DNA from: Nemertoderma westbladi
Lineage: Eukaryota; Xenacoelomorpha; Nemertodermatida; Nemertodermatidae
Direction of reading: 5' to 3'
DNA: 64,000 nt
NCBI GenBank assembly: GCA_032718475.1
Contig: JAUCBJ010007728.1
Span: forward strand, 62,001-126,000
Part shown: one piece after another, positions 35,589-45,100 of the stretch
Layout of the letters: the number at the start of each line of letters is the position of its first letter
Position numbering within the stretch: the stretch's first letter is position 1
Notes under the pieces: model-generated
What the model was told of the DNA's origin: nothing
Database searches by the model: none
What the model saw: the letters and a program-made list of their open reading frames with translations, nothing else
Position numbers and translations under genes: made by a program

Positions 35589-36505
35589 CTCCCCCCATGC
35601 TATCTTCCCGGTGAGAAGATAGCATTCAACTCAAGTGCGCTACAATTCCGCTGGATCCCGATCTATTACCGGGTGTGGGGTGGGTCTATTTTTTCGGAGT
35701 CGGCTTTCCAGGCCGCTCCCTATGGGTATGATGTCACTACCCTCTGGCGTCTCGTGTCGGGCCGATCGTGCGCTTCTCTCACATAATTTTTGTTTCCCCA
35801 ACACTCTCACCACTCTACTCCAACTCTCGCATACTCCCGGACCTCCTCGTCCCACACTCTTCCTCTCACTTCTCCTCCCCCACACTTGAATTGCGCCCAC
35901 GCTCTCTTCGCACTCCGCACTATTACTCCGTCCCTCTTTGACTACCTTATCCCTTCTGACGAATCTCTCCCCCCCTCCGTGCCGTCGCACTCAGGAAATG
36001 TGAAATCGTCTGGCGTCTCATCCCTAGTGCCATAGTCAGTTAGCCCCCCAGTCCCAGTAGCTAATTGAGAAAGGTTGTATGACTTTAGTACTTACACCAC
36101 TCTCTCCGCACTCCACACTATCACCTCTCGCTATCTCTGTTGCCCTCCCTAAGGCCCTAATCTCTAATGCTACCCCTGTGCTATCATACTATCTACCTAC
36201 TGCTTACTAACTCTAACTATCTAACTAACTCTGCTAACTACTAACTCTTACTACTTCTAGCTCTAACTGAGAGCCTCTAACTTTCTACTGACTCTAACTC
36301 TCTACTAAGTCAACTAACTCCCACTAACTCTCTACTTCTACTAACTCTACTTGACTCCTCTGAGTCTACCAACTCTCTAGCCCTTTAACTAGAACTCCCT
36401 AACTCTACCCACTCTTCTAACTACGTGGCGCTTGCGGTGCCCACAACCACTTTACTACTACTTCCTTCTACGTGGCGCTTGCGGTGCCCACAACCACTCT
36501 ACTAT

Positions 36506-36945
36506 CTGGCACCCTATGTGCCCTCTCTGCTCTACTCTACTACCTGGCACCCTATGTGCCCTCTCTACTACTCTACTCTCTGGCACCCTATGTGCCCTCT
36601 CTACTACCTCTAACACTCTAGCTCTACTGCCTGGCACCCTATGTGCCCTCTCTACTACTCTACTCTCTGGCACCCTATGTGCCCTCTCTACTACCTCTAA
36701 CACTCTGACTCTACTACCTGGCACCCTATGTGCCCTCTCTACTACCTCTAACAATCCAACTCTACTACCTGGCACCCTATGTGCCCTCTCTGCTACTCTA
36801 CTCTCTGGCACCCTATGTGCCCTCTCTACTACCTCTAACACTCTAACTCTAGTACCTGGCACCCTATGTGCCCTCTCTACTACCTCTAACACTCTAACTC
36901 TACTACCTGGCACCCTATGTGCCCTACCTGCTACTCTACTCTATC
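36506..36945. repeat. Tandem array of 36/51 bp units in E2
   Basis: CTGGCACCCTATGTGCC recurs at 36506, 36544, 36580, 36631, 36667, 36718, 36769, 36805, 36856 and 36907, with spacings of 36-38 or 51 bp. The 51 bp unit is the 36 bp unit plus a CCTCTAACACTCTAA-type spacer. The core GGCACCCTATGTGCC is itself an imperfect inverted repeat (GGCAC...GTGCC). Confidence 0.9.
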
Positions 36946-37338
36946 TCTAACTTACCTCCTTTACATCTACTCCCTTTACGTCTACTCGCCTACACGTGAC
37001 GCTCTGAATGCCGGCAGAGTGGGTACGTTAATTATGTGAACTACTACTAACTCTTCTAACTCTACTAACTCTCTACTAACTCTTACTAACTCTACTACTA
37101 ACTCTTACTAACTCTACTACTAACTCTCTACTAACTCTACTACTAACTCTCTACTAACTCTTTTTGTGCCCGGCACCTCTTGTGCCCGGCACCCACCCTA
37201 ATTAACATACCCTGCTCTTACATCAAACACCTCATCACGCCCGTGCCCCACTTAGTTCAATGCATTCCCTACTAACTCTAACTACGTGGCGCTTGCGGTG
37301 CCCACAACCACTCCGCTTACTACTTCCCTTCTAACTAA

Positions 37339-37615
37339 CGGTACTACGTACCCTCTTACTAACCTAACTAACGGTACCACGTACCCTCTAACTAACTACT
37401 CTAACACTCCCTGCTAATGGTACTACGTACCCTCTAACTCTCTAACTAACGGTACTGCGTACCCTCTAACTCTATCTCTAACTAACGGTACTGCGTACCC
37501 TCTAACTCTCTCCTAACTAACGGTACTACGTACCCTCTAACTCTCTCCTAACTAACGGTACTACGTACCCTCTAACTCTTCTAACTCTACTAACTGACGG
37601 TACTACGTACCTCCT
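37339..37615. repeat. Array of GGTAC-3nt-GTACC hairpin motifs in E2
   Basis: About eight copies of GGTACTACGTACC or close variants (GGTACTGCGTACC, GGTACCACGTACC) are separated by CTCTAACTCT-type spacers, with a period of roughly 30-45 bp. Every copy keeps the inverted GGTAC/GTACC arms. The middle bases vary, which suggests the dyad matters or is copied by unit duplication. Confidence 0.85.
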
Positions 37616-37833
37616 AACTAACTAACTAACTAACTCCACTCTTACTACCTAACTTCTACCTACTTTATTATTTAATTATTTTATTGTTTTAATTAAATAA
37701 TTATTTTATATTTTGTGTGTGAGAATGGCGTCTCGCCCTCATTCCCACCCCCCTCAGTCCAAAACTTTGGACGACTAAAAACTCTCACGTGCCCCTTCTT
37801 CCGGTAGGCACACTTCTGCTGCCCTCCTATACG

Positions 37834-39480
37834 TCATCTAACTCTTCGCCACACTCTCTTCGGTGCTACCTTTGCTGGCCTCCCCCTTCGTATGTGCACT
37901 GGCATTAAAGGCCTCGACGACCCCCGCTCGTTCCTTGGTACACATGGCGTCTGCCCGTGCAATGCCCCCTCGCACTGTGTCCGTCCTGCGTGTGTATGCA
38001 ACACGCCTCCTCCTACTTTCCCGACTCCCTTATGTTTGCTAATGGGCTTCTCTGCCCCTGGTTTAGTCCTTTCATATCCTCTCCCTTTCCAACACTCTCC
38101 GGATCTGTGTCCTTTTACCACACATCGATGACATAGTCCGTTTGCGTCTGTGTAGGCTACACGATCTCGTTTGGGCAACGCTTGCCAGTACTTACAACTC
38201 CTGGTCTTATGGGTTCCGTCCCGATGTAATTGACATTCGAATCCTGGATTATAGCGTTTCCTGTATAGTCCTTCACGTATCGCGCGTAGGTTTATATGTA
38301 CCGATTTAGTGTTTCGATTGTCTATACTCGGCCTACTGGGTATATTGGGATTGTGTTTATTTTTGGTGTTATTTTCTTTCTGTCCCTGCCACGGTGTGGC
38401 CCTGCTACCAGCTAACTGTGGACTAGCAGTCCCCTGTATGGCCGCGTGTGGTAGTGACTGTCCGCACGACCTGTTCTCGTCCAAGGGGTTCGATGTTCTC
38501 GCTCCTATTGGGGTATATTGTCGATATTGTGATGGGGGAATGTCACCCTGTCCCCCCCCAGCCGGTATGTTTGGTACTGGGGTTGATGTTAATAAATTGG
38601 GGCCCACACATCTATCTCCAATAACTCTCCCCTCCCCTGGATATATGTCATGTCCCTGTGTATTATAGTCATGCTGCTGTACCGATATAGGCCTACCTAC
38701 CTCTCGCCTACCTACCGGTATGTACTCCGCGACTTCCGGGTTTAATCCCGTCGTCCGCGCTACCCTATCGCCCACTCTATCTCTCCCAGCATGGCCTATA
38801 ATAGTATGTGCAGTAAGGCCTACAGTATGTCCTGCAGTCTGCATGTGCCCTTTCGAACCGAAGTTTGATCTTCGCGAATCTCGAATCTCCCGGCGACTAC
38901 CGTACTCTCGATCGGCAGCTATATCCCGTCGGGAAGCTTCTCTCCGATCCCCTCTCCTGTTCTCGACTCTGTATTGGTACGTCTTGTACCCCTCTCTTGG
39001 CGTGCGGTGCGTTTCTCCGGGGCGACGGCAATCTCCCGAAGTTCGACCCAACTGGCTCCCTGACTCCATCTCTACTATCGACGGTCCGTTATCCGTCCTC
39101 GCACTCCTATCGTGCGTGGCGACACCTTTTCTACTATCTCCTCTTCTTCTCTTTTCAGTGCAGTATTCCGGCTCATGAGATCTCTCGTCGACCTCCCGGT
39201 TAAACTCCACTGTTCTTCTTCCCTCTTCTGATCGGGCTCGACGCTTCGTCTGCCCTCTCGCTACGTCAACCTGCTTCTCTCTGCTCGATCGCACGCCGCT
39301 GGGGATACTCGCAATCCCCCTATTACTCTCCTTCGCCGGGTGTTGCGGTTTACCTGATTCGGCCCGCGCATTATCCGCTGACGGCTGAGGGACACTCTCT
39401 GCCCCCCCTCTCTCTCTACTAATCTCTCGCGGCGGGGTTCCCGTATCCCCCCCCCCCCCACCCGCCACTTCTAACTTCAC
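37834..39480 (-). CDS. gag: E2 Gag C-terminal part with zinc knuckles
   Basis: A 548-codon frame whose useful part starts just after the G-tract at 39447-39459. The N-terminal half is an Arg/Ser/Gly/Glu-rich low-complexity region. The C-terminal part has a first Cys/His cluster (CQLHRDGTHKTRSC) and, 27 residues later, a canonical CX2CX4HX4C knuckle (CHRCVVKGHRSGEC), followed by a basic tail ending KRVWRRVR. The two-cluster layout matches BEL/Pao Gag. No aspartic-protease motif follows. The first residues of this frame (before the G-tract) are out of register with the repeat units upstream, so the natural reading enters it from the neighbouring frame at 39447-39459. Confidence 0.75.
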   Translation of the reverse strand: MKLEVAGGGGGDTGTPPREISRERGGAESVPQPSADNARAESGKPQHPAKESNRGIASIPSGVRSSREKQVDVARGQTKRRARSEEGRRTVEFNREVDERSHEPEYCTEKRRRGDSRKGVATHDRSARTDNGPSIVEMESGSQLGRTSGDCRRPGETHRTPREGYKTYQYRVENRRGDRREASRRDIAADREYGSRREIRDSRRSNFGSKGHMQTAGHTVGLTAHTIIGHAGRDRVGDRVARTTGLNPEVAEYIPVGRREVGRPISVQQHDYNTQGHDIYPGEGRVIGDRCVGPNLLTSTPVPNIPAGGGQGDIPPSQYRQYTPIGARTSNPLDENRSCGQSLPHAAIQGTASPQLAGSRATPWQGQKENNTKNKHNPNIPSRPSIDNRNTKSVHINLRAIREGLYRKRYNPGFECQLHRDGTHKTRSCKYWQALPKRDRVAYTDANGLCHRCVVKGHRSGECWKGRGYERTKPGAEKPISKHKGVGKVGGGVLHTHAGRTQCEGALHGQTPCVPRNERGSSRPLMPVHIRRGRPAKVAPKRVWRRVR

Positions 39481-39604
39481 TATCTCTTACTACACCTTTG
39501 CGTCCCTCTTGTCGGACACTCTCTACCCCCCTTCTCTCGCCACTAATCTCTCGCGGTGGGGTGCCCGTAGCCCCCCCCCCCCCACCCGCCACTTCTAACT
39601 TCAC
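39419..39604 (-). CDS. E2 Gag middle repeat unit, separate frame
   Basis: This short frame covers one ~42-residue protein repeat between two G-tracts (C13 at 39571-39583 and C13 at 39447-39459). It shares TPPREISGER and SEVRSGGWGGG motifs with the unit before (in 39543-40293) and the unit after (start of 37834-39480). The three DNA units lie about 120 bp apart. It runs to a stop only because the second tract throws the frame off. Confidence 0.55.
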   Translation of the reverse strand: MKLEVAGGGGGATGTPPREISGERRGVESVRQEGRKGVVRDSEVRSGGWGGGGYGNPAARD

Positions 39605-40293
39605 TACCTCTTACTACACTTCTACACCCCTCTTGTGGGGCATTCTCTGCCCCCCCCCCTCTCTCGCCACTAATCTTATGTGGTGGGGCGCTCGTAGCCC
39701 CCCCCCCCCCCCCCCACTCGCCACATCTTACTTCACTATCTCTTACTTCGTCTCTACACCCCTCTCTAGTCGACGCACTGTCTCTACTACGGCTGGGTCT
39801 ATTCACCCCCGCCTCTCTCTCTACTACTGCATGGCCCACCAGGCCCACCTCGGGTTGGCTCAACCCCGCTACCTCCTGCCTACCAACTACGTGGCCTACC
39901 AGGCCACCGTCGGGTTGGCTCAACCCTGCCACTTCCTGCCTACTAACTACGTGGCCTACCAGGCCCTCGTCTGCTGAGTTATGTACGTCCGACACGCTCA
40001 TATTAATAGCACCATTCCCAATATTATTTGTTAAATCAATTAAATTGTTAGAATTTGAAACGAGATTTAAATTATTTAAATTAGAGTTATTATTATTTTC
40101 AAAATTTAAATTATTATTCGAATTATTTGAATTATTCTGAATATTTGAATTAATGTTATTATTTGAATTTAAATTTAAATAATTACTACCAGGTAAAATA
40201 TTATTTGCTGCAATAAAGGGATTAGGGTTATTTACTACGGTACTATTAATATTAACTACTTCTAACGTACTACTACTACCCCCCCCCCCCCCC
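39543..40293 (-). CDS. E2 Gag Asn-rich segment and first repeat units
   Basis: Reading starts after the G-tract at 40279-40294. Residues 1-95 are extremely Asn-rich (many NN, NS and NL pairs), encoded by the AT-rich block 40020-40270. Next come two or more ~20-residue repeats around GLVGHVV.RQEVAGLSQP (39850-39990), then an Arg/Ser-rich stretch and the first SGGWGGG/TPPREIS-type units. It passes in frame through C18 at 39698-39715 and C10 at 39650-39659 and ends just after C13 at 39571. The Asn-rich block resembles prion-like low-complexity domains in composition only. Confidence 0.6.
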
Positions 40294-41349
40294 CGCCCGT
40301 TCGGCTACACCAGTTCTGGTTCTCCCGCCCGGTGCCTGTGAGTGGGGGCTCACTCTCTGATATCTCCAACCGCGCCAGTTCTAGTCGGCGCCGTTTAAGT
40401 TTGGCCCAATATTGCGCAAGCACCGCCAGTCGGACAAGCAAACCATCCTGCGTACGTTGTTCCTTTATCTCTCTCTCTCTGCACACTCGGAAATCTAGCT
40501 CGGCCGTCTCTCTCGCAAGCATCTCAGACCGCCTCGCCGGCTCGCTCTCTATTCTCCTCTCCCGATCTCTATGCTCCTCGGCCCTCTCTCTATCCTCCCT
40601 TACCAACTCTAATAATGCGGTTTGCTCTCTCAATTGCCCCTCTAACTGTTTCCGCTCTGCCGCCGCCATTTCTAATTTATACTCTAAATTTTTTCTCCGC
40701 ACCCGTCTTTCTTTTTCGGAGGATGTAGCAGACTTATCGGTTGCGACGGACTCCCGTCGCCCCTCCGTCCTACCAACTTTCCCCCGCCTCCCGGAACTTC
40801 CTCCGACCGACGAGACCGAATCCTCGGAGTTAACCTCGGATTCGCCCTCCTCAGGTCTCTTCCAACCCACTAATTTTACTCCCCGGGCATCGACTAAGTA
40901 TGGCCCTACGTACACTACGCTAGGTTCCATACCCCTACACTCCCATAGTTCAATCAGTTCATTGGCAACTCCCCTCGCCCTCTCCTCGGCTAGTTCTCTC
41001 TGCCCAAAATGCATTAGGTAATCAAAGTGTTTATTCGACTCACCTAGTCGTTTCCTCAGTCTCACCTCGTCTATCTTCGCCCCTCCTTTGGCCTCTCTCA
41101 GTCGCTCCCTGGTCGCGAGGTAGGCTCGTCGAAGTCGATCAGAAACCCCGACGTCCTCGTCGCCGACCTCTCTTCCGTCTCTCCGGGTCCAACGTCGTAC
41201 CGACGGCCCCACCGTCGCCGTTCCGGTGGACCGTTCGTCGTCCTCGACCTGTGGCTGGCCGGCGACATCGGTACGTCGACCCTCGCTCCGCGTCGACTCG
41301 TCTTTCGACTCCCGACTCGTCTCTTCCTTCTCGTTGTAGACCCCCCCCC
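40262..41349 (-). CDS. E2 Gag N-terminal helical and coiled-coil part
   Basis: The frame is open from the G-tract at 41341-41349 down to the one at 40279-40294. It begins with an acidic/Arg-rich stretch, then a helical segment (DRLRRAYLATRERLREA onward). A VVYVGPYLVDARGVKLVGW segment and a Ser/Glu linker follow, and then a long charged coiled coil of about 130 residues (RRKNLEYKLEMAAAERKQ to LARLEI). The order helical domain, linker, coiled coil parallels the N-terminal half of E1 Gag. It reads into poly-Gly at the 40279 tract and stops soon after because the downstream Asn-rich frame is in another register. Confidence 0.65.
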
Positions 41350-41483
41350 TCCGTTTGGATTGCCGGATCGTCTGTAGTCGACGGATCCGGCGTCGTGGGT
41401 CGATGCCGTCTCGCCGCGGCCTCGCGGATCGTTAGGTTGTCGTCCGGGGTCCACGGCGGCGTCGTCTCTCCTATTCGGCTCAT
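41340..41483 (-). CDS. E2 Gag probable start segment
   Basis: A frame beginning MSRIGETTPPWTPDD, the most 5' ATG-type start in the Gag region, runs about 45 codons to the G-tract at 41341-41349. Beyond the tract this frame turns into an Arg-rich sequence without features, while the acidic/coiled-coil frame of 40262-41349 begins exactly at the tract. I infer that this is the N-terminus, separated by the same kind of break seen at the other tracts. Confidence 0.5.
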
Positions 41484-41535
41484 CTTTGTCTTTGGTGGCT
41501 GGCAGCCACAGTCTGTCAGTTGGTTGGATCTAGTT

Positions 41536-41647
41536 CTATCACTGTCAGACTGTTAGGGCAGCTGCTAGGATTCTATCACTGTCAGGGCAGCTGGGCGGAT
41601 CTGATTCTATCACTGTCAGGGCAGCTGGGTGGATCTAATTCTATCAC
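41536..41647. repeat. 34-37 bp tandem repeats in E2 leader
   Basis: CTATCACTGTCAG-type units start at 41536, 41573, 41607 and 41641, and the last runs straight into the 5' LTR (CTATCACTGTGACGG). The unit also contains GGGCAGCTGGG(T/C)GGATCT. The region sits where a primer-binding site would be expected, and I see no TGG-starting site. Confidence 0.85.
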
Positions 41648-42197
41648 TGTGACGGGATCTACGGATCCCGGTTTATCCGTTGGGTTTTCTATCCACGCGT
41701 CCCCGCCGTGTGTGAAAGGTAAAAGAGTTCTGATGTTCGGTAATATGTATAAAGGTATAATAGTCTGATATAGCACAGTATAGTATGACACGGTTACCGG
41801 TAGATAAGTATGATGGCGGTAGCGGACGGTGATAGAAGTCACCGTTCCACCCTACTGAACCGACTGAGTAAACTGAGTAACTGGTTGCATCGACCGGTAA
41901 TATATGTACTGCACAGTTGGCCATATTACTGTACCTAGTCGATGTTGTCCCCCCATTGGCTAATATCCCACTTCTCGCCCTTTCACCTTCCCTGGTGTGT
42001 TTCCCGTTGCCCCTGTTGTTCTCTCTCTGTTAGGGGTTTGGCCCCTGACCCCTATTGTGTGTGTCTCCTTTGGGGCCTATTGTCCCCATTTACTGGGGTG
42101 ACACGAGGTTGATTGGTAATCAACCTCGTGCTCCCAATATTGCTCAATCAACGGCTTACTTTGTGGGTTCATGTTAGCGGAATTGGATAAGCTAACA
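41648..42197 (-). repeat. E2 5' LTR (550 bp)
   Basis: Direct repeat of 35043-35588. In element sense it begins TGTTAGC next to the target duplication CTGAT (42198-42202) and ends CCCGTCACA. Confidence 0.92.
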
Positions 42198-45100
42198 CTG
42201 ATTTTTTACAAAAACCATCTCGATTTTCATATTTATAACTTCTATCCCACTCCACGAGATAGAGAATCTTAAATGAATGTCAAAAGAACAGGTAACACTT
42301 ATATTTATAGCAGTAATCAGCTGTTATTTGCTACGTCTTTCCACTGAAGATGGATGAATTTTGATTGCGTTGGAACACACCCTATCTGTGGCTGTCTGAG
42401 TGGAGAGATAAGTAGCCTATCTCCCTGTTAATATTGTTGTGTTCTAGAATATTTATTATGGTTTCATCGTATTGCCAAAGTGACTAGAGCTGAAGTTGAC
42501 TCATAATACAACAATTCACCTCAAATATCTCAGCTATTTCATGAACATAATGAAGTATTAAAGCCATGTCGAAATCCTTGGTGTTTTTCTGCAATAATTT
42601 ATCAAAATATCCTCTGTTTTTTTACAAAAAGCATATCGATTTTCATATTTATAACTTCTATCCCACTCCACGAGATAGAGAATCTTAAATGAATGTCAAA
42701 AGAACAGGTAACACTTACATTTATAGCAGTAATCAGCTGTTATATGCTACGTATTTCCGTTGGAGATGAATGCGTTTTGAATGCGTTGGAACAACCCCTA
42801 TCTGTGGCTGTCTGAGTGGAGCGATAAGTAGCCTATATCCTTGTTAATATTGTTGTGTTCTAGAATATTTTTTATAGTTTCATCGTATTGCCAAAGTGAC
42901 TGGAGCTAAAGTTATTATGTAATGCAATAAATCACCTCAAATATCTCAGCTATTTCATGAACATAATGAAGTATTAAAGCCATGTCAAAATCATTGGTGT
43001 TTTTCTGCAATAATTTATCAAAATATCCTCTGATTTTTTACAAAAACTATATCGATTTTCATATTTATAACTTCTATCCCACTCCACGAGATAGAGAATC
43101 TTAAATGAAAGTCACAAGAACAGGTAACACTTACATTTATAGAAGTAATCAGCTGTTATTTGCTACGTCTTTCCGCTGAGGATGAATGAATTTTGATTGT
43201 GTCAGAACACCCCTTATCTGTGGTTGTATGAGTGGAGAGATAAGTAGCCTAACTCCCTATTAATATTGTTGTGTTCTAGAATATTTATTATTGTTTCATC
43301 GTATTGCTAAAGTGGCTGGAGCTAAAGTTATTATGTAATGCAATAAATCACCTCAAATATCTCAGCTATTTCATGAACATAATGAAGTATTAAAGCCATG
43401 TCAAAATCATTGGTGTTTTTCTGCAATAATATATCAAAATATCCTCTGATTTTTTACAAAAACCATATCGATTTTCTTATTTATATCTTCTAACCCACCC
43501 CTCCACGAGATAGAGAATCTTAAATGAAAGTCAAAAGAACAGGTAACACTTACATTTATAGAAGTAATCACCTGTTATTTGCTACGTCTTTCCGCTGAAG
43601 ATGAATGAATTTTGATTGTGTCAAAAACACCCCCTATCTGTGGTTGTATGAGTGGAGAGATAAGTAGCCTATCTCCCTATTATTATTGTTGTGTTCTAGA
43701 ATATTTTTTATAGTTTCATCGTATTGCCAAAGTGACTGGAGCTAAAGTTATTATGTAATGCAATAATTCACCTCAAATATCTCAGCTATTTCATGAACAT
43801 AATGAAGTAATCAAGCCATCTCGAAATCCTTGGTGTTTTTCTGCAATAATTTATCAGAATATCCTCTGTTTTTTTTACAAAAACCATATCGATTTTCATA
43901 TTTATAACTTCTAACCCACTCCAAGAGATAGAGAATCTTAAATGAAAGTCACAAGAACAGGTAACACTTACATTTATAGAAGTAATCAGCTGTTATTTGC
44001 TACGTCTTTCCGCTGAGGATGAATGAATTTTGATTGTGTCAGAACACCCCCTATCTGTGGTTGTATGAGTGGAGAGATAAGTAGCCTAACTCCCTATTAA
44101 TATTATTGTGTTCTAGAATATTTATTATTGTTTCATCGTATTGCTAAAGTGGCTGGAGCTAAAGTTATTATGTAATGCAATAAATCACCTCAAATATCTC
44201 AGCTATTTCATGAACATAATGAAGTATTAAAGCCATGTCAAAATCATTGGTGTTTTTCTGCAATAATATATCAAAATATCCTCTGATTTTTTACAAAAAC
44301 CATATCGATTTTCTTATTTATATCTTCTAACCCACCCCTCCACGAGATAGAGAATCTTAAATGAAAGTCAAAAGAACAGGTAACACTTACATTTATAGAA
44401 GTAATCACCTGTTATTTGCTACGTCTTTCCGCTGAAGATGAATGAATTTTGATTGTGTCAAAAACACCCCCTATCTGTGGTTGTATGAGTGGAGAGATAA
44501 GTAGCCTAACTCCCTATTAATATTGTTGTGTTCTAGAATATTTTTTATGGTTTCATCGTATTGCCAAAGTAACTGGAGTTGAAGTTAACTCATAATACAA
44601 TAATTCACCTCAAATATCTCAGCTATTTCATGAACATAATGAAGTATTAAAGCCATGTCAAAATCCTTGGTGTTTTTCTGCAATAATTTATCAAAATATC
44701 CTCTGATGTTTTTCAAAAACCATATCGATTTTCATATTTATAACTTCTATCACACTCCACGAGATAGAGAATCTTAAATGAACGTCAAAAGAACAGGTAA
44801 CACTTACATTTATAGCAGGAATCAGCTGTTATATGCTACGTATTTCCGCTGGAGATGAATGAATTTTGATTGTATCAGAACACCCCTATCTGTGGTTGTA
44901 TGAGTGGAGAGATAAGTATCCTATCTCCCTATTAATATTGTTTTGTTCTAGAATATTTATTATGGTTTCATCGTATTGTCAAAGTGACTGGAGTTGAAGT
45001 TAACTCATAATACAATAATTCACCTCAAATATCTCAGCTATTTCATGAACATAATGAAGTATTAAAGCCATGTCAAAATCCTTGGTGTTTTTCTGCAATA

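Larger units (their letters stand above)
35589..37833 (-). other. E2 3' non-coding region
   Basis: 2.2 kb without a credible gene between the Gag stop and the 3' LTR. In + strand order it holds unique C-rich sequence (35600-36060), a CTAACT-rich simple-sequence tract (36110-36420), the CTGGCACCCTATGTGCC tandem array (36506-36945), more CTAACT-rich sequence (37040-37160), the GGTAC...GTACC array (37339-37615) and an AT-rich block (37660-37715). Open frames here are by-products of the repeats. Confidence 0.7.
35043..42197 (-). mobile_element. E2: 7.15 kb LTR element coding only a Gag-like protein
   Basis: LTRs at 35043-35588 and 41648-42197 start TGTTAGC and end GTCACA in element sense. The 5 bp satellite target CTGAT is duplicated at 35038-35042 and 42198-42202. 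Next to the 3' LTR there is a GGGGGGAG polypurine tract (35589-35597 in complement). The internal 6 kb contains one segmented Gag-like coding region. It has no protease DTG, no RT, no RNase H and no integrase on either strand. The zinc-knuckle layout is like that of BEL/Pao Gag. It is therefore probably a non-autonomous BEL/Pao relative of the gag-only type. Confidence 0.85.

Noticed and set aside
36110-36420. CTAACT-rich tract as telomere-like repeat
   Set aside because: The unit differs from CCCTAA/TTAGGG and is irregular. It lies inside E2 between its LTRs.
36458-36913. 151-codon repetitive minus frame (RAHRVPGSRV units)
   Set aside because: It is produced by the 36/51 bp tandem array, and a + strand frame is equally open there. 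No protein character beyond the repeat.
37892-39203. Long + strand frames opposite E2 Gag (for example 38309-38668, 38720-39178)
   Set aside because: These are complement shadows of the Arg/Gly-rich Gag frame. Only the minus strand shows zinc knuckles and domain order.
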